A stretch of 64,000 nucleotides of DNA from Lyngbya sp. PCC 8106 (GTDB lineage Bacteria; Cyanobacteriota; Cyanobacteriia; Cyanobacteriales; Microcoleaceae), in assembly GCF_000169095.1 (NCBI RefSeq), contig NZ_AAVU01000006.1:139150-203149 (forward strand), read 5' to 3'. The notes beneath the pieces were generated by a model that ran no database searches, had not been told where the DNA came from, and saw nothing but the letters and a program-made list of their open reading frames with translations. Below, in pieces: positions 1-8,628 of this stretch. The position numbers were made by a program, and so were the translations under genes. The stretch's first letter is position 1. The number at the start of each line of letters is the position of its first letter.

Positions 1-2177
1 AATACCACAGGCCACTGACCGACGGGGACATCCATCAAGACTTCAAAGCCGCTATTGCCACTTCCGGGCCAGTCGGGAAAGACTTCGCCCACGTCCCGAC
101 GTTGCAACCCATAGGCACATTGCATCGAATGTTCGCCACAGTTTAAGGTCAGTTGGGTGATGGGATGTTGGGGGTGACAACACCAACCTGCAAATAGAAT
201 TTGTCCGGGTCGTTGTTCTAGAGTGGGAACATCAAGAGAGGCTTGAATGGGGGAAACTTGCAGGGTATAGGTGGCGAATTTTTTCCATTTTCCCTTAGGA
301 TTTTGCAGTTCTAAATTAACGCTGTGATTGCCAACTATTAAGGGAATTTCTAGGCGGAATCCACATTTTTTAGCCGCTTCTATCCTATCAAAATGTTGGG
401 CAACATCTAAGCGTTCTATTCCATAAACCCCTTCAAATGTTTCTGAACCTATTTTAGCACGAATTTCGGTAAAATCGCGCTTTCCGGTATAAAAACACCA
501 GCCTTCTATTTGGGTAAATGTATCGCCATTGCCGATAAATTCCCATTGGGTTGGAGTCTCGATGTAATGGATATATTTGGCGGGGAGTTGGCGTCGAGCA
601 AAACTTTTAAAGTCAACCCATTTTTCTCGGATTTTCCAAAGTTTAGAAGATTTAATCGCAGTGACTTCGCCTTGGGTTTGAACGAGTTCGAGTTGGGTTT
701 GACCGAGTTCATTTTCCAGGGTATAAATTTTATTGAGGGCTTCTTGAAAATGGGCTTGAGACTCAAGTAAACTTTGCTGAAACGTCGCGGTTTGATATTG
801 ATGTTGACTCAGTTGAGTTTCTGCATGGGCGAGTTGAGTTTCGGTATGAGTGAGTTGGGTTAGGGTTTCTTGGTATTGAAGTTGAATTTGTTCGAGTTGT
901 CCTTGGGTTTTCCCAAGTTCTGTTTCTGTTACTGTTAATTTATCTGCGGCTTCTTGAAAGTTTCTTTCTAAGTTTTGGGCGTGTATTTCTGACCCATTTA
1001 ACTTATTTTGGGTTCCGACCAGTTGTTGTTGGGTTTTGCCGAGTTCTTCTTCGACTGTTGTGAGTTTTTTAATCGCTTCTTGACGGGTATTTTCAGCAGT
1101 ATTCGTTTTGAGTTGAGCCAGACCAAGTTCTTCTTCTGTTGTAATCAGTTTATCTAAGGTTTCTTGATAGCGAATTTCAACGCCATCAAGCTGAAGTTGG
1201 GTTTGACCCAGTTCGGTTTCAGTTGTAACTAATTTATCAACGGCTTCTTGAAATCTATCTTCCCACTGTTCAATATCAATTTGAAGCTGTTCGTTTTCTT
1301 GAGTTAATAGTTTTTTGTCTTTTTCCAATAAACGAATTTGTGACCAATCTTTAAACACCCAAGTTAAAGAGGTGGACTGGTTTAAAACTTGTGACTCTAC
1401 TGGGGTTAACCCGCGACTGAGATTTTCAGCTAATGCTTCAAGTTGTAAATAAAGGTCGATAGAATCTGGAAAACATTGTTTAATCAGTTGCGGTCTGGGA
1501 GTGGCTAAAATATTATCAACTAATAAAGTAGGGTCAAAATTATCTTCTGGAGGAGTGGGTAAATCCAGGTTGAATTTAGTATTAATTGCTTGAATAAACT
1601 CTTGAGGCTTAGTCCCCACTTTATAGACATTTACTAACAAACTCTGCTCTGGATTTTCTTGATAAAAATCGAGAACTTTTTTATTGTAATACATCCACAT
1701 TTTTACCGCTAATTCTGGAGATTTTATCAGCGTTAAGTCTGTGGAACGGCGATAAAGAGAATCAACAACTTCCCAGGGAGAACGATAAACAAATATAAAA
1801 TGAGCAGGCGGCAGCATTTCCTGCCAAAAGTTTAAAAATAATGTCGTTCTCGGGTCTTTCCATCCCCAAGGATGCTGAGAATCTTGGTTGTTTTGAATTA
1901 AACTTTCAGCTTGTTCAGTCTGTCGTGAATTTAGGGAAATATTCGACTGAAAAGTACACCCCAACTCATCAATATTATGGTCGCGTAAAACTCCCTTGTG
2001 AAATTCGACAAAATCAACATTTTCAAAGTGTCCTTTCACGTTGCCATAATTTGCTCCAACAAGGCGTTTCCCAATATTAACGCCCAAACGTTGTAGTAAA
2101 GATGCCGTCAAAGAAGTTCCGGAACGGTGCATTCCAGTAACAATAATAATCGGTGAGTGACTTTCAGCTTTCTCCAT
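1..2177 (-). CDS. Sulfotransferase with long coiled coil and tandem C-terminal beta domains (partial, runs off left edge)
   Basis: The frame opens at the ATG at 2177 and stays open to the window edge (725 codons seen, C-terminus missing). Residues 15-22 read GMHRSGTS, the PAPS-binding 5' loop of sulfotransferases. HPWGWKDPRT and FVYRSPWEVVDSL further on fit the rest of the fold (about residues 10-260). A Q/L/E-rich coiled coil of roughly 200 residues follows (about 290-500), then the motif SSKLWKIREKW (from residue 509). After that come two copies of a beta-rich domain, recognisable by a GWC motif and an R-x-DV motif. It is the last gene seen in a minus-strand operon with two methyltransferases and a polysaccharide ABC exporter. 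Sulfation of an exported glycan is therefore inferred. The acceptor cannot be told from the sequence. Confidence 0.85.
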   Translation of the reverse strand, partial: MEKAESHSPIIIVTGMHRSGTSLTASLLQRLGVNIGKRLVGANYGNVKGHFENVDFVEFHKGVLRDHNIDELGCTFQSNISLNSRQTEQAESLIQNNQDSQHPWGWKDPRTTLFLNFWQEMLPPAHFIFVYRSPWEVVDSLYRRSTDLTLIKSPELAVKMWMYYNKKVLDFYQENPEQSLLVNVYKVGTKPQEFIQAINTKFNLDLPTPPEDNFDPTLLVDNILATPRPQLIKQCFPDSIDLYLQLEALAENLSRGLTPVESQVLNQSTSLTWVFKDWSQIRLLEKDKKLLTQENEQLQIDIEQWEDRFQEAVDKLVTTETELGQTQLQLDGVEIRYQETLDKLITTEEELGLAQLKTNTAENTRQEAIKKLTTVEEELGKTQQQLVGTQNKLNGSEIHAQNLERNFQEAADKLTVTETELGKTQGQLEQIQLQYQETLTQLTHTETQLAHAETQLSQHQYQTATFQQSLLESQAHFQEALNKIYTLENELGQTQLELVQTQGEVTAIKSSKLWKIREKWVDFKSFARRQLPAKYIHYIETPTQWEFIGNGDTFTQIEGWCFYTGKRDFTEIRAKIGSETFEGVYGIERLDVAQHFDRIEAAKKCGFRLEIPLIVGNHSVNLELQNPKGKWKKFATYTLQVSPIQASLDVPTLEQRPGQILFAGWCCHPQHPITQLTLNCGEHSMQCAYGLQRRDVGEVFPDWPGSGNSGFEVLMDVPVGQWPVV

Positions 2178-2240
2178 CGTTTTTAGGTTGTTTTTCAAAA
2201 GTAACTAATAATTCTTTTTTATCCCTCAAATCCTTTTTGC

Positions 2241-3809
2241 TCAATCGTTATCCGATAAACCTATAGCACGCCTCAGTTTAAACCATTTTGTCCTCAATTT
2301 CCAGAATTTACTACTTTCCATCGCTTGAATACGGTTTTGTGCCTGTTCAAGCAGAACTTGATATGATTCCAGTTGCCCTTGATATTTACCCACTTCCGTT
2401 TCAGTCTGTGACAGTTTCGCTTCACATTGTCCGAGTTGGGCTTGCACAAAGTCAAGTTGTGTTTCCCTCTGCAAGAGTTGGGCTTGGGTTTGTCCTAGTT
2501 TTTCCTCAGTTTGAGCCAACTTTGCTTGAGACTGTTCAAGTTGATTTTGAGTCTGGTGTAATTGGGTCTGAGTTTGGTTTAATTTTACCTGCTTTTGTTG
2601 TAGTTTTACTTGCATTTGGTGTAAGTCAGTTCGCAATGAAATCAGATGAGTCTGCCATTGAGTTTGAGGAATGAGTGATTTCACAACATCTGTTTCAATA
2701 ATCCATTCTAAACCTGCAAAATTTACGGCTCGAATTATAAGAATATCTTCGGGTGAAAACTGATGACGGTTAATTTCACAAGACCAACCAGAATATAATG
2801 CTTCAGGTCGATTAAAATGTTTAACTAAATCTGGTCGTTCAATCTGAGGTTGACAGTGTTGAATCAACTGATTATTGACTATCATTTGAATTGTTTTCAC
2901 TTGACTATTGGGATTAAAATCAACCGCCCATCCTTCTAAATAGAGATTACCATTCGGTTTGAGTTCACAACTATCTAAATAACCCAGAGGATGATAATTG
3001 AAGTTTATTTCTGTTAAGCTATTCTGTTTTTTGGGGGTGACGACATACAAATCTTGATAGTTACTTAGTCCTTTTTTGATGCGGTAAATTGTGGCTTGAT
3101 TTTGACTAACTTTACCTATTAATTCGTGAATATAAGATTCAGTAACATAGGTTGTCCCATATTCATTCCGGTCAAGAAACTGACTCTCACTACTTTCGGT
3201 TGAAAAGACAATTCCTGACGGTAACATTTGTACGTGGGAGGGCATAACAGCCTCATCTAATACACTAAAAATTAGCAAGCCTTCAGGAGTTAAAAGGTCA
3301 TAAAGTCGCTGCATCCAACGAGTGAAAGTTCGCTGAGGCATATGGCTAAAAAATGAGCCTGCATAGATACAATCAAATTTTTTATCACTCGGATAATCTT
3401 CAGGTTCACGAGTAGAAATAATCCCATTCACACCAAAGGTTTCTATCTGAAATTTTACCGCATTGGCATAAATATCCGATACCCAAACCTTCTCAGGAGC
3501 AATTTCTTGAATTAAAAATCGGGTCGAACGTCCATAACCACAAGCAAAATCTAGAAAAGAATCAACTTGAGCAAAACTGCCAAAGTGTGTATTAATAATT
3601 TGTCGGATAGAATCAATAATAGAACGTCCTAATAAATAATAATAGACTAAAGCGCGATCACTATTGCGGTCTTCTGACTCATCCAACTGATACAAGTACA
3701 TTTCATCGTCGGCTGCAATTTGAGGCTGAAAGCTTTGGGGCGAGTGAGCTAGATGTTGAGTTACAGTTTTAACAATGGGGTTATTCTCGACAAAACGGTT
3801 AGTTTCCAT
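2241..3809 (-). CDS. SAM-dependent methyltransferase with C-terminal coiled coil
   Basis: This 522-aa protein starts with a class I methyltransferase domain. Motif I is DFACGYG at residues 87-93, and FDCIYAGSFFSHM matches the later motifs. Residues about 275-375 form a beta domain (GYLDSCELKPNG, LEGWAVD, ERPDLVKHF) related to the one in the neighbouring sulfotransferase. Residues about 385-490 are a heptad-rich coiled coil built from repeats of the type L-x-Q-T-Q. The protein ends with SSKFWKLRTKWFKLRRAIG. It is a paralogue of the next gene upstream (42 bp gap) and lies 63 bp from the sulfotransferase, so co-transcription is likely. Methylation of an exported polysaccharide, as for the E. coli O-antigen cap enzyme WbdD, is inferred from context. 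No kinase domain is present. Confidence 0.85.
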   Translation of the reverse strand: METNRFVENNPIVKTVTQHLAHSPQSFQPQIAADDEMYLYQLDESEDRNSDRALVYYYLLGRSIIDSIRQIINTHFGSFAQVDSFLDFACGYGRSTRFLIQEIAPEKVWVSDIYANAVKFQIETFGVNGIISTREPEDYPSDKKFDCIYAGSFFSHMPQRTFTRWMQRLYDLLTPEGLLIFSVLDEAVMPSHVQMLPSGIVFSTESSESQFLDRNEYGTTYVTESYIHELIGKVSQNQATIYRIKKGLSNYQDLYVVTPKKQNSLTEINFNYHPLGYLDSCELKPNGNLYLEGWAVDFNPNSQVKTIQMIVNNQLIQHCQPQIERPDLVKHFNRPEALYSGWSCEINRHQFSPEDILIIRAVNFAGLEWIIETDVVKSLIPQTQWQTHLISLRTDLHQMQVKLQQKQVKLNQTQTQLHQTQNQLEQSQAKLAQTEEKLGQTQAQLLQRETQLDFVQAQLGQCEAKLSQTETEVGKYQGQLESYQVLLEQAQNRIQAMESSKFWKLRTKWFKLRRAIGLSDND

Positions 3810-3850
3810 AGTTTGTTTTCAAGTTAAATGTTTTTTGAGGTTTTTTATTT

Positions 3851-5293
3851 TTATCTTTTGATAATAGTTCCTAACGCTTGTCGAAGCTTCAACCATTGAG
3901 TTCTGATTTGCCAAAACTTACTACTTTTCATGGCTTTAATTTCATCGTTTGATTGTTCCAATAGAAACTGACTAGATTCAAGGTTAAACTGACAATTCCC
4001 TAATTCTGTTTCAAGTTGTGTTAGTTTATCTCGGGCTTGAGAAAGGGTAAATTCTGTCAATTCGAGTTGAGATTGTGTTGCTTGGAGTAGAGTTTCATGC
4101 TGTTTTAACTGGCTTTGAGTTTGATAAAGTTCCTCTCGCCATCGAGTCTTAAGCATCAGATTTTTAACGGTTTCTACAGCAATAATCCATTCAAGTCCGG
4201 CTGTATTTTTAGCTTTAATTAAAAGAATATCTTGAGGTGAAATTTGACCCGCATCTATTGACAAATTCCATCCTGATTTAAGGGCTTGAGAGGTTTTAAA
4301 AAAATCTACTAAATCTGGACGTTCTTGTGAGGGCTGACACTGTTGAATGATTTTGTGATTGACAATCATTTGAACGGACTCAACAGAGCCGTTTGGGTTA
4401 GAATCTATTGCCCAACCTGCGAGTTGAATATCTCCCGTTGGGGTGATGTTACAGTTATCTAGATAACCTTGGGGATGATACTTAAAGTTTAAAGCCGTAA
4501 AATCTTTATCGGGCTGAGGTGTGACTAAATATAAATCTTGATAGTTACTCAATCCTTTTTTAATTCGGCAAATAGAGGCTTTATTATGACTAACTTGAGT
4601 AATTAATTCTCGAATATAAGTTTCATTTACATAGGTTGTACCATAATCATTGCGGTCAAGCAACTGACTTTCGCTACTCTCGGAAGAAAAGAGAATTCCC
4701 TCTGCTGCCATTGGGGTAGATGACGGTAAAATTTCCTCATCTAATACACTAAAAATTAACAATCCTTCGGGATTTAATAAATGATAGAGTTGCTGCATCC
4801 AGGGTTTAAAAGTACGGGGCGGCATATGACTAAAAAATGACCCCGCATAAATACAATCAAACTTTTGCTGAACTTGATAATCTTCAGGGTTGCGAGTGGA
4901 AACAATACCATTCACCCCAAAATATTCCGTTTGAAACTTCACCGCAGCAGTATAAATATCTGAAGCCCAAATCTTTTCCGTTGGCATTTCTTGAACTAAA
5001 AACCGCATCAAGCGACCATATCCACAGGCGAAATCGAGAAAGGATGAAATTTGTTTAAAACTGCCAAAATATTGATTAATAATTTGTTGGATAGAATCAA
5101 ATAATGTCCGACCTAATCCATAATAACTGACTAAAGCCTGATCAAAATTCTGATCTTCGAGTTCATCCAACTGATACAAAAACATCTCATCGATAGCAGC
5201 AATTTGAGCCTGAAAAGTTTGGGGATAGCGAGCCAAATGCTGAACTAAAGTTTCAACAATAGGATTATTTTCAACAAAAAAATTAACTTCCAT
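3851..5293 (-). CDS. SAM-dependent methyltransferase with C-terminal coiled coil (paralogue of the adjacent gene)
   Basis: This 480-aa protein has the same order of parts as its downstream neighbour. The SAM motif DFACGYGRLMRFL lies near residue 87. A middle beta domain carries GYLDNCNITPTG, LAGWAID and ERPDLVDFF. A shorter coiled coil spans about residues 385-450, and the tail is SSKFWQIRTQWLKLRQALG. The N-terminal 300 residues are nearly colinear with the neighbour, while the coiled coil is about 40 residues shorter, so a tandem duplication with change in coil length is the simplest reading. It sits 24 bp downstream of the ABC transporter ATPase in the same operon. The substrate is unknown. 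Cell-surface glycan methylation is inferred from the neighbours. Confidence 0.85.
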   Translation of the reverse strand: MEVNFFVENNPIVETLVQHLARYPQTFQAQIAAIDEMFLYQLDELEDQNFDQALVSYYGLGRTLFDSIQQIINQYFGSFKQISSFLDFACGYGRLMRFLVQEMPTEKIWASDIYTAAVKFQTEYFGVNGIVSTRNPEDYQVQQKFDCIYAGSFFSHMPPRTFKPWMQQLYHLLNPEGLLIFSVLDEEILPSSTPMAAEGILFSSESSESQLLDRNDYGTTYVNETYIRELITQVSHNKASICRIKKGLSNYQDLYLVTPQPDKDFTALNFKYHPQGYLDNCNITPTGDIQLAGWAIDSNPNGSVESVQMIVNHKIIQQCQPSQERPDLVDFFKTSQALKSGWNLSIDAGQISPQDILLIKAKNTAGLEWIIAVETVKNLMLKTRWREELYQTQSQLKQHETLLQATQSQLELTEFTLSQARDKLTQLETELGNCQFNLESSQFLLEQSNDEIKAMKSSKFWQIRTQWLKLRQALGTIIKR

Positions 5294-5317
5294 AGCCGGA
5301 TTTTTGATTAAAGAGGA

Positions 5318-6724
5318 TTAAAGATATTGTTGTATTTCCTGTTCCGGTTTAACTTGACCCGAAGTTACGGTTAATTTGGGTTCAACGAGTAAGTCTACAA
5401 CTCCCGTACCGCAAGAACTTTCACAAGGTTGAACTCTAAACATAGCAACATCAATACATCGGTCAAGATAGGTAAATTCGCCTTCTACAATTCCCGATAC
5501 CCCGGCATTCAAAAAGTAAACATCCGGTGCCAGTAAACATTTAAACTTGAATTCTAACACGAGTTGGGTTTCGGGTTCGATGTGTTTAATAAATTGGGAT
5601 GAAGCGAGGAAAGAAGCACCTGCAAGTTCAAACCCACTGACGGTTTTTACCAACATTCCAAAGCGGACGTGTGAGGCGGCTTTTTGAAAGTCTACCGTAT
5701 AGGTATAAACATAATCATTCCGAGCGATAATATGATTAACTCGTTCCCCTTTTGGAGTCGCAATATAAGGATCACGAATTTCAGCCCCGCGAGAAGGATA
5801 ATGAATAGGATTATCAGGCTTTAATTTGGCGTCATAATAGTCATAGTAATCTGCTTGTTTAGACTCAGTTTGCTGAGAGTTAGTTTGACTGCGATGATAT
5901 TTTTTCCACTCGACCTTCTGAAACACTTCCTGGGGCTTAAAAGACGCTTTAAGATGCCGAATTTCCTCCCGTAATCGTTCTGATTCTGTGGCATCGGCGT
6001 AGATCATTTTTTGATATTTTGATATAATCATCTTGGGGCTATGTTCAAGCAAGATTTCACCCCGATCCATCAAAATCGCAGAATCACAAAGTTGAGTAAC
6101 AGAGGAAGCTGCGTGAGAAACAAATAAAATCGTTCCGCCTCGATCTTGGATTTCATGGATACGACTAAAACATTTGCGTTGAAAGGCTTCATCCCCAACA
6201 GAAAGGGCTTCATCGACCACTAAAATATCAGGATCAGAACTGGTCGCCACTGCAAATGCTAACCGCACATACATTCCGCTAGAATAGGTTTTAACGGGTT
6301 GATTGATAAAGTCTCCAATATCTGCAAAAGCAACGATTTCATCAAATTTTTGTTCAATTTCCTGATGTTTTAGCCCCAGTAATTGACCGTTAAAAAATAC
6401 ATTTTGTCGTCCGGTAAATTCGGGGTTAAATCCACTGCCAAGTTCTAACAACGCCGAAACTCGCCCCTGAAGTTCTACGCTTCCTGTCGTTGGGGTAAGT
6501 GTACCGACAATAATCTGAAGTAACGTACTTTTTCCCGAACCATTTCGACCGACAATTCCTAAAGTTTGCCCTTTATAAACTTGTAAATTAATCTCTCGCA
6601 ACGCCCAAAATTTCTCGGCGAGTTGCTGATGGGGCAGAAAAATCTCCTTAAGTCGGTCAACCGGATGTCGATACCGCTTAAAACACTTGGAAACATTATT
6701 AACTGAAATTGCAATTTCGGACAT
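5318..6724 (-). CDS. Polysaccharide ABC transporter ATP-binding protein (Wzt-like, with cargo-binding C-terminal domain)
   Basis: I place the start at the ATG at 6724 (MSEIAIS), giving 468 aa. A longer upstream extension would overlap the permease gene and has no family character. The nucleotide-binding domain shows Walker A GRNGSGKST, signature YSSGMYVRLAFA and Walker B DILVVDEALSVGD followed by FQRKC, typical of the O-antigen/teichoic-acid exporter class. After residue about 300 there is a beta-rich C-terminal domain (TYTVDFQKA, FGMLVKTVSGFEL, FKCLLAPDVYFLNAGV). It resembles the Wzt carbohydrate-binding domain that recognises the modified chain end. It lies 62 bp after the permease and directly before two methyltransferases. 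This fits the scheme in which a terminal modification is read by the transporter. Confidence 0.92.
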   Translation of the reverse strand: MSEIAISVNNVSKCFKRYRHPVDRLKEIFLPHQQLAEKFWALREINLQVYKGQTLGIVGRNGSGKSTLLQIIVGTLTPTTGSVELQGRVSALLELGSGFNPEFTGRQNVFFNGQLLGLKHQEIEQKFDEIVAFADIGDFINQPVKTYSSGMYVRLAFAVATSSDPDILVVDEALSVGDEAFQRKCFSRIHEIQDRGGTILFVSHAASSVTQLCDSAILMDRGEILLEHSPKMIISKYQKMIYADATESERLREEIRHLKASFKPQEVFQKVEWKKYHRSQTNSQQTESKQADYYDYYDAKLKPDNPIHYPSRGAEIRDPYIATPKGERVNHIIARNDYVYTYTVDFQKAASHVRFGMLVKTVSGFELAGASFLASSQFIKHIEPETQLVLEFKFKCLLAPDVYFLNAGVSGIVEGEFTYLDRCIDVAMFRVQPCESSCGTGVVDLLVEPKLTVTSGQVKPEQEIQQYL

Positions 6725-6786
6725 TCGTCGTTTACTAGCTACCGAGACATCGTAATCGGTTGTTGTCTGAAAAAAACGATTGGCAA

Positions 6787-7617
6787 TTACAAAACATCTG
6801 CAAAAGCCGGACGCAAACGTTTGTAGACCCACACACCGCCATAGAATATAATGATAGAGACGATGGAGGCGGTGGCAAGTTCTCCCCAATGTTCAATCTG
6901 ACCCTTTAGTACGATATCACGGTAGGATTCAGCGATCGCCGTAATCGGATTCAACCAAAATACCCAAACCTGCCAAGCTTCGGGAATTTTAGCAGCGGGA
7001 TAAACAATCGGAGTCGCATAAAACCAGAGATTGAGAATCACGCCCAAACTTTGAGGAATATCTCGCAAAAAGACCGTTAAACCTGCGCTTAAATATCCTA
7101 AACCTGAGGTGAGGAGAAGTTGAGGAATCCAAACCAAGGGTAACAGCCACCAACTAATCGTCGGTTCGGGAACGATAATCAAAGTTAACCCGACTAAAGC
7201 AACTAGCCCAAAGCTACTCTCAATAAACGCGGAACAAATCGGCACCAAGGGAAGCAGCCCCAATGGAAACACCACTTTTTTGACGAGGTTAGGCTGTCCC
7301 ACAACAGAAGTCGTGGCTTGCGTCAGTCCGTTGGTAAAGGCTAACCAAGGTAACAATCCTGCAAATAACCACAACCCAAACGCCAACTTATTATCAGCCG
7401 GAACCCCTTGAATATCAAGTTTGACTTGCAGGACGATTGAAAAGACATAGGTAAAAATCAGCAGTTGGACAAGCTGATTGAGAAGTGGCCATAAATTCCC
7501 TAAAATGGAACCTTTATAGCGGGCTTCCAAGTCTCGTCGTACTAGGGTAATCAGTAAGTTCAGTTTGATCGACCACTGATTCTCTAGCAATTGTCGGCGG
7601 AGGACAACGCTTTTCAT
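6787..7617 (-). CDS. ABC-2 type polysaccharide exporter permease (Wzm-like)
   Basis: This 276-aa inner-membrane protein has about six hydrophobic segments. Its N-terminal stretch LVRRDLEARYKGSILGNLWPLLNQL is typical of TagG/Wzm/KpsM permeases. The end (WLNPITAIAESYRDIVL) is also standard for the family. I prefer the ATG at 7617 (MKSVVLRRQ) to the TTG four codons earlier. No clear ribosome site favours either. It is the first gene of the minus-strand operon. With the ATPase downstream it should form the channel that exports an undecaprenyl-linked or otherwise lipid-linked glycan across the inner membrane. Confidence 0.9.
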   Translation of the reverse strand: MKSVVLRRQLLENQWSIKLNLLITLVRRDLEARYKGSILGNLWPLLNQLVQLLIFTYVFSIVLQVKLDIQGVPADNKLAFGLWLFAGLLPWLAFTNGLTQATTSVVGQPNLVKKVVFPLGLLPLVPICSAFIESSFGLVALVGLTLIIVPEPTISWWLLPLVWIPQLLLTSGLGYLSAGLTVFLRDIPQSLGVILNLWFYATPIVYPAAKIPEAWQVWVFWLNPITAIAESYRDIVLKGQIEHWGELATASIVSIIIFYGGVWVYKRLRPAFADVL

Positions 7618-7782
7618 AGATCTGACCAATTTCTGTTTCCTCGTCCACTACACACACCACGACTAGATTATCCTCAGACCCGTTCCTGAAGTTTGCACCC
7701 GGAATCGGCGACGATGGAAAACTGTCAGCATTTAGCTTAGTCTATAAGTGTGCCACATCAACGTAACTTCTGGGTAGTCCAC

Positions 7783-7809
7783 AAAAAAACACCCCACAAT
7801 GGGGGTGCT
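7783..7809 (-). terminator. Rho-independent terminator of the DUF4278 gene
   Basis: The stem CACCCC (7790-7795) pairs with GGGGTG (7802-7807) around a short loop. On the minus strand it is followed directly by seven T residues (7783-7789). It lies about 40 bp after the stop codon of the DUF4278 gene and separates it from the polysaccharide operon downstream. Confidence 0.8.
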
Positions 7810-7846
7810 AACTTCTACAACAGAGATTTATTAAACAGTCAATTTC

Positions 7847-8200
7847 CTACACAGGGCTATAGGTTGCTTGATTGTTGAGGTTGAGTCCGACTTCATCAGC
7901 CAGACGGTTCAGCATCGACTGTTCACGCTTCATTTCAGAGCGTTCGTGCTTTAACATTAGAATTCGGGATTTCTCGGCAATGGTTAGGGAAGTTTCTGTC
8001 GGGCTTTCCGTAGAGACATCATGATTGCCATATTTAACCCCACGATAGGTGAGATTGTGACTCGGTTGCAAAACGGGGGGTTTCTTCAGGTTGCAAAAAC
8101 GCCAATCTTGTCCCCGATATTTTCCGGCGACTGCTCCAGTTGAAGTGGCAATTTCCGGCGGATTGTATTCGTAATCTATTCCACGATAGTTCAGTTTCAT
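7847..8200 (-). CDS. DUF4278 domain-containing protein
   Basis: This 117-aa soluble protein contains the motif that defines the cyanobacterial DUF4278 family twice: YRGIDYEYNPP at the N-terminus and LTYRGVKYG near residue 52. The C-terminal third is charged and helical (LMLKHERSEMKREQSML). The family has no known biochemical role. Small genes of this kind are frequent, often multicopy, in filamentous cyanobacteria. It stands alone between its own terminator and a repeat-bearing intergenic region. A second, frameshifted member lies at 29922-30157. Confidence 0.85.
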   Translation of the reverse strand: MKLNYRGIDYEYNPPEIATSTGAVAGKYRGQDWRFCNLKKPPVLQPSHNLTYRGVKYGNHDVSTESPTETSLTIAEKSRILMLKHERSEMKREQSMLNRLADEVGLNLNNQATYSPV

Positions 8201-8419
8201 CTTAATCGCCTCTCCTTTTTAATGCGATGGGTTGACAAAGTGAGGCGCGTTCCTTCGGGAATGATGATTTCCCTACTTCCGTCTCTCCTATCTCGATGAT
8301 TTTCCTGACTATACCTAGATCAGCGTTCTCCAGATCAGAGAGATGAACGTTTTCTTTTTCCTGTCTGTATCTATTGTTACGCTTTTTCAGAAAAATGTCA
8401 AGTATCTCTCACTTTTTTT

Positions 8420-8490
8420 AGGGAATAGGGAACGGGGAACAGGGGAAGGCAAGAGATCTCCCTACCTCCCGACCTCCCCATCTCCCTATT
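8420..8490. repeat. Purine-rich/CTCCC intergenic repeat
   Basis: A GGGAATAGGGAACGGGGAAC-type purine stretch is followed by four 8-bp units of the form CTCCCNNN (CTCCCTAC, CTCCCGAC, CTCCCCAT, CTCCCTAT). Such elements are widespread between genes in filamentous cyanobacteria. An open frame crosses this stretch, but its low-complexity composition argues against a gene. Confidence 0.6.
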
Positions 8491-8612
8491 TAGTGGGCGC
8501 AACCATTACCGTGATAATCATCGCTATCATAGAAACCGTTTTTGGTGCCGAAGAACAGACAGGAAATAGTAAATAAAACCGTTAATCCTGCCAAAATCAA
8601 CTTAACTTCCAT
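8490..8612 (-). CDS. Small membrane peptide, 40 aa, unknown function
   Basis: I chose the ATG at 8612 because an AGGAG ribosome site lies 8 nt upstream, and a longer frame has no such support. The 40-aa product starts MEVKLILAGLTVLF and has one hydrophobic segment (residues about 4-22). A polar tail rich in G, D and H follows (GTKNGFYDSDDYHGNGCAH). The tail looks conserved-type rather than random, but I cannot name a family. Its start codon is only 16 bp from the divergent start of the DNA glycosylase, so the two 5' regions must overlap. Confidence 0.6.
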   Translation of the reverse strand: MEVKLILAGLTVLFTISCLFFGTKNGFYDSDDYHGNGCAH

Positions 8613-8628
8613 TTTGGAATCTCCTGTA

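Noticed and set aside
510..770. Plus-strand frame of 86 aa
   Set aside because: It is antisense to the sulfotransferase coiled-coil and tag region, whose codon pattern and motifs are clear on the minus strand.
6725..6889. N-terminal extension of the Wzt-like ATPase
   Set aside because: It overlaps the permease gene, is rich in Cys/Arg/His and has no family match. The ATG at 6724 begins the conserved domain.
8343..8576. Plus-strand frame of 77 aa
   Set aside because: It runs through the purine-rich/CTCCC repeat and antisense to the 40-aa gene, which has the better ribosome site.
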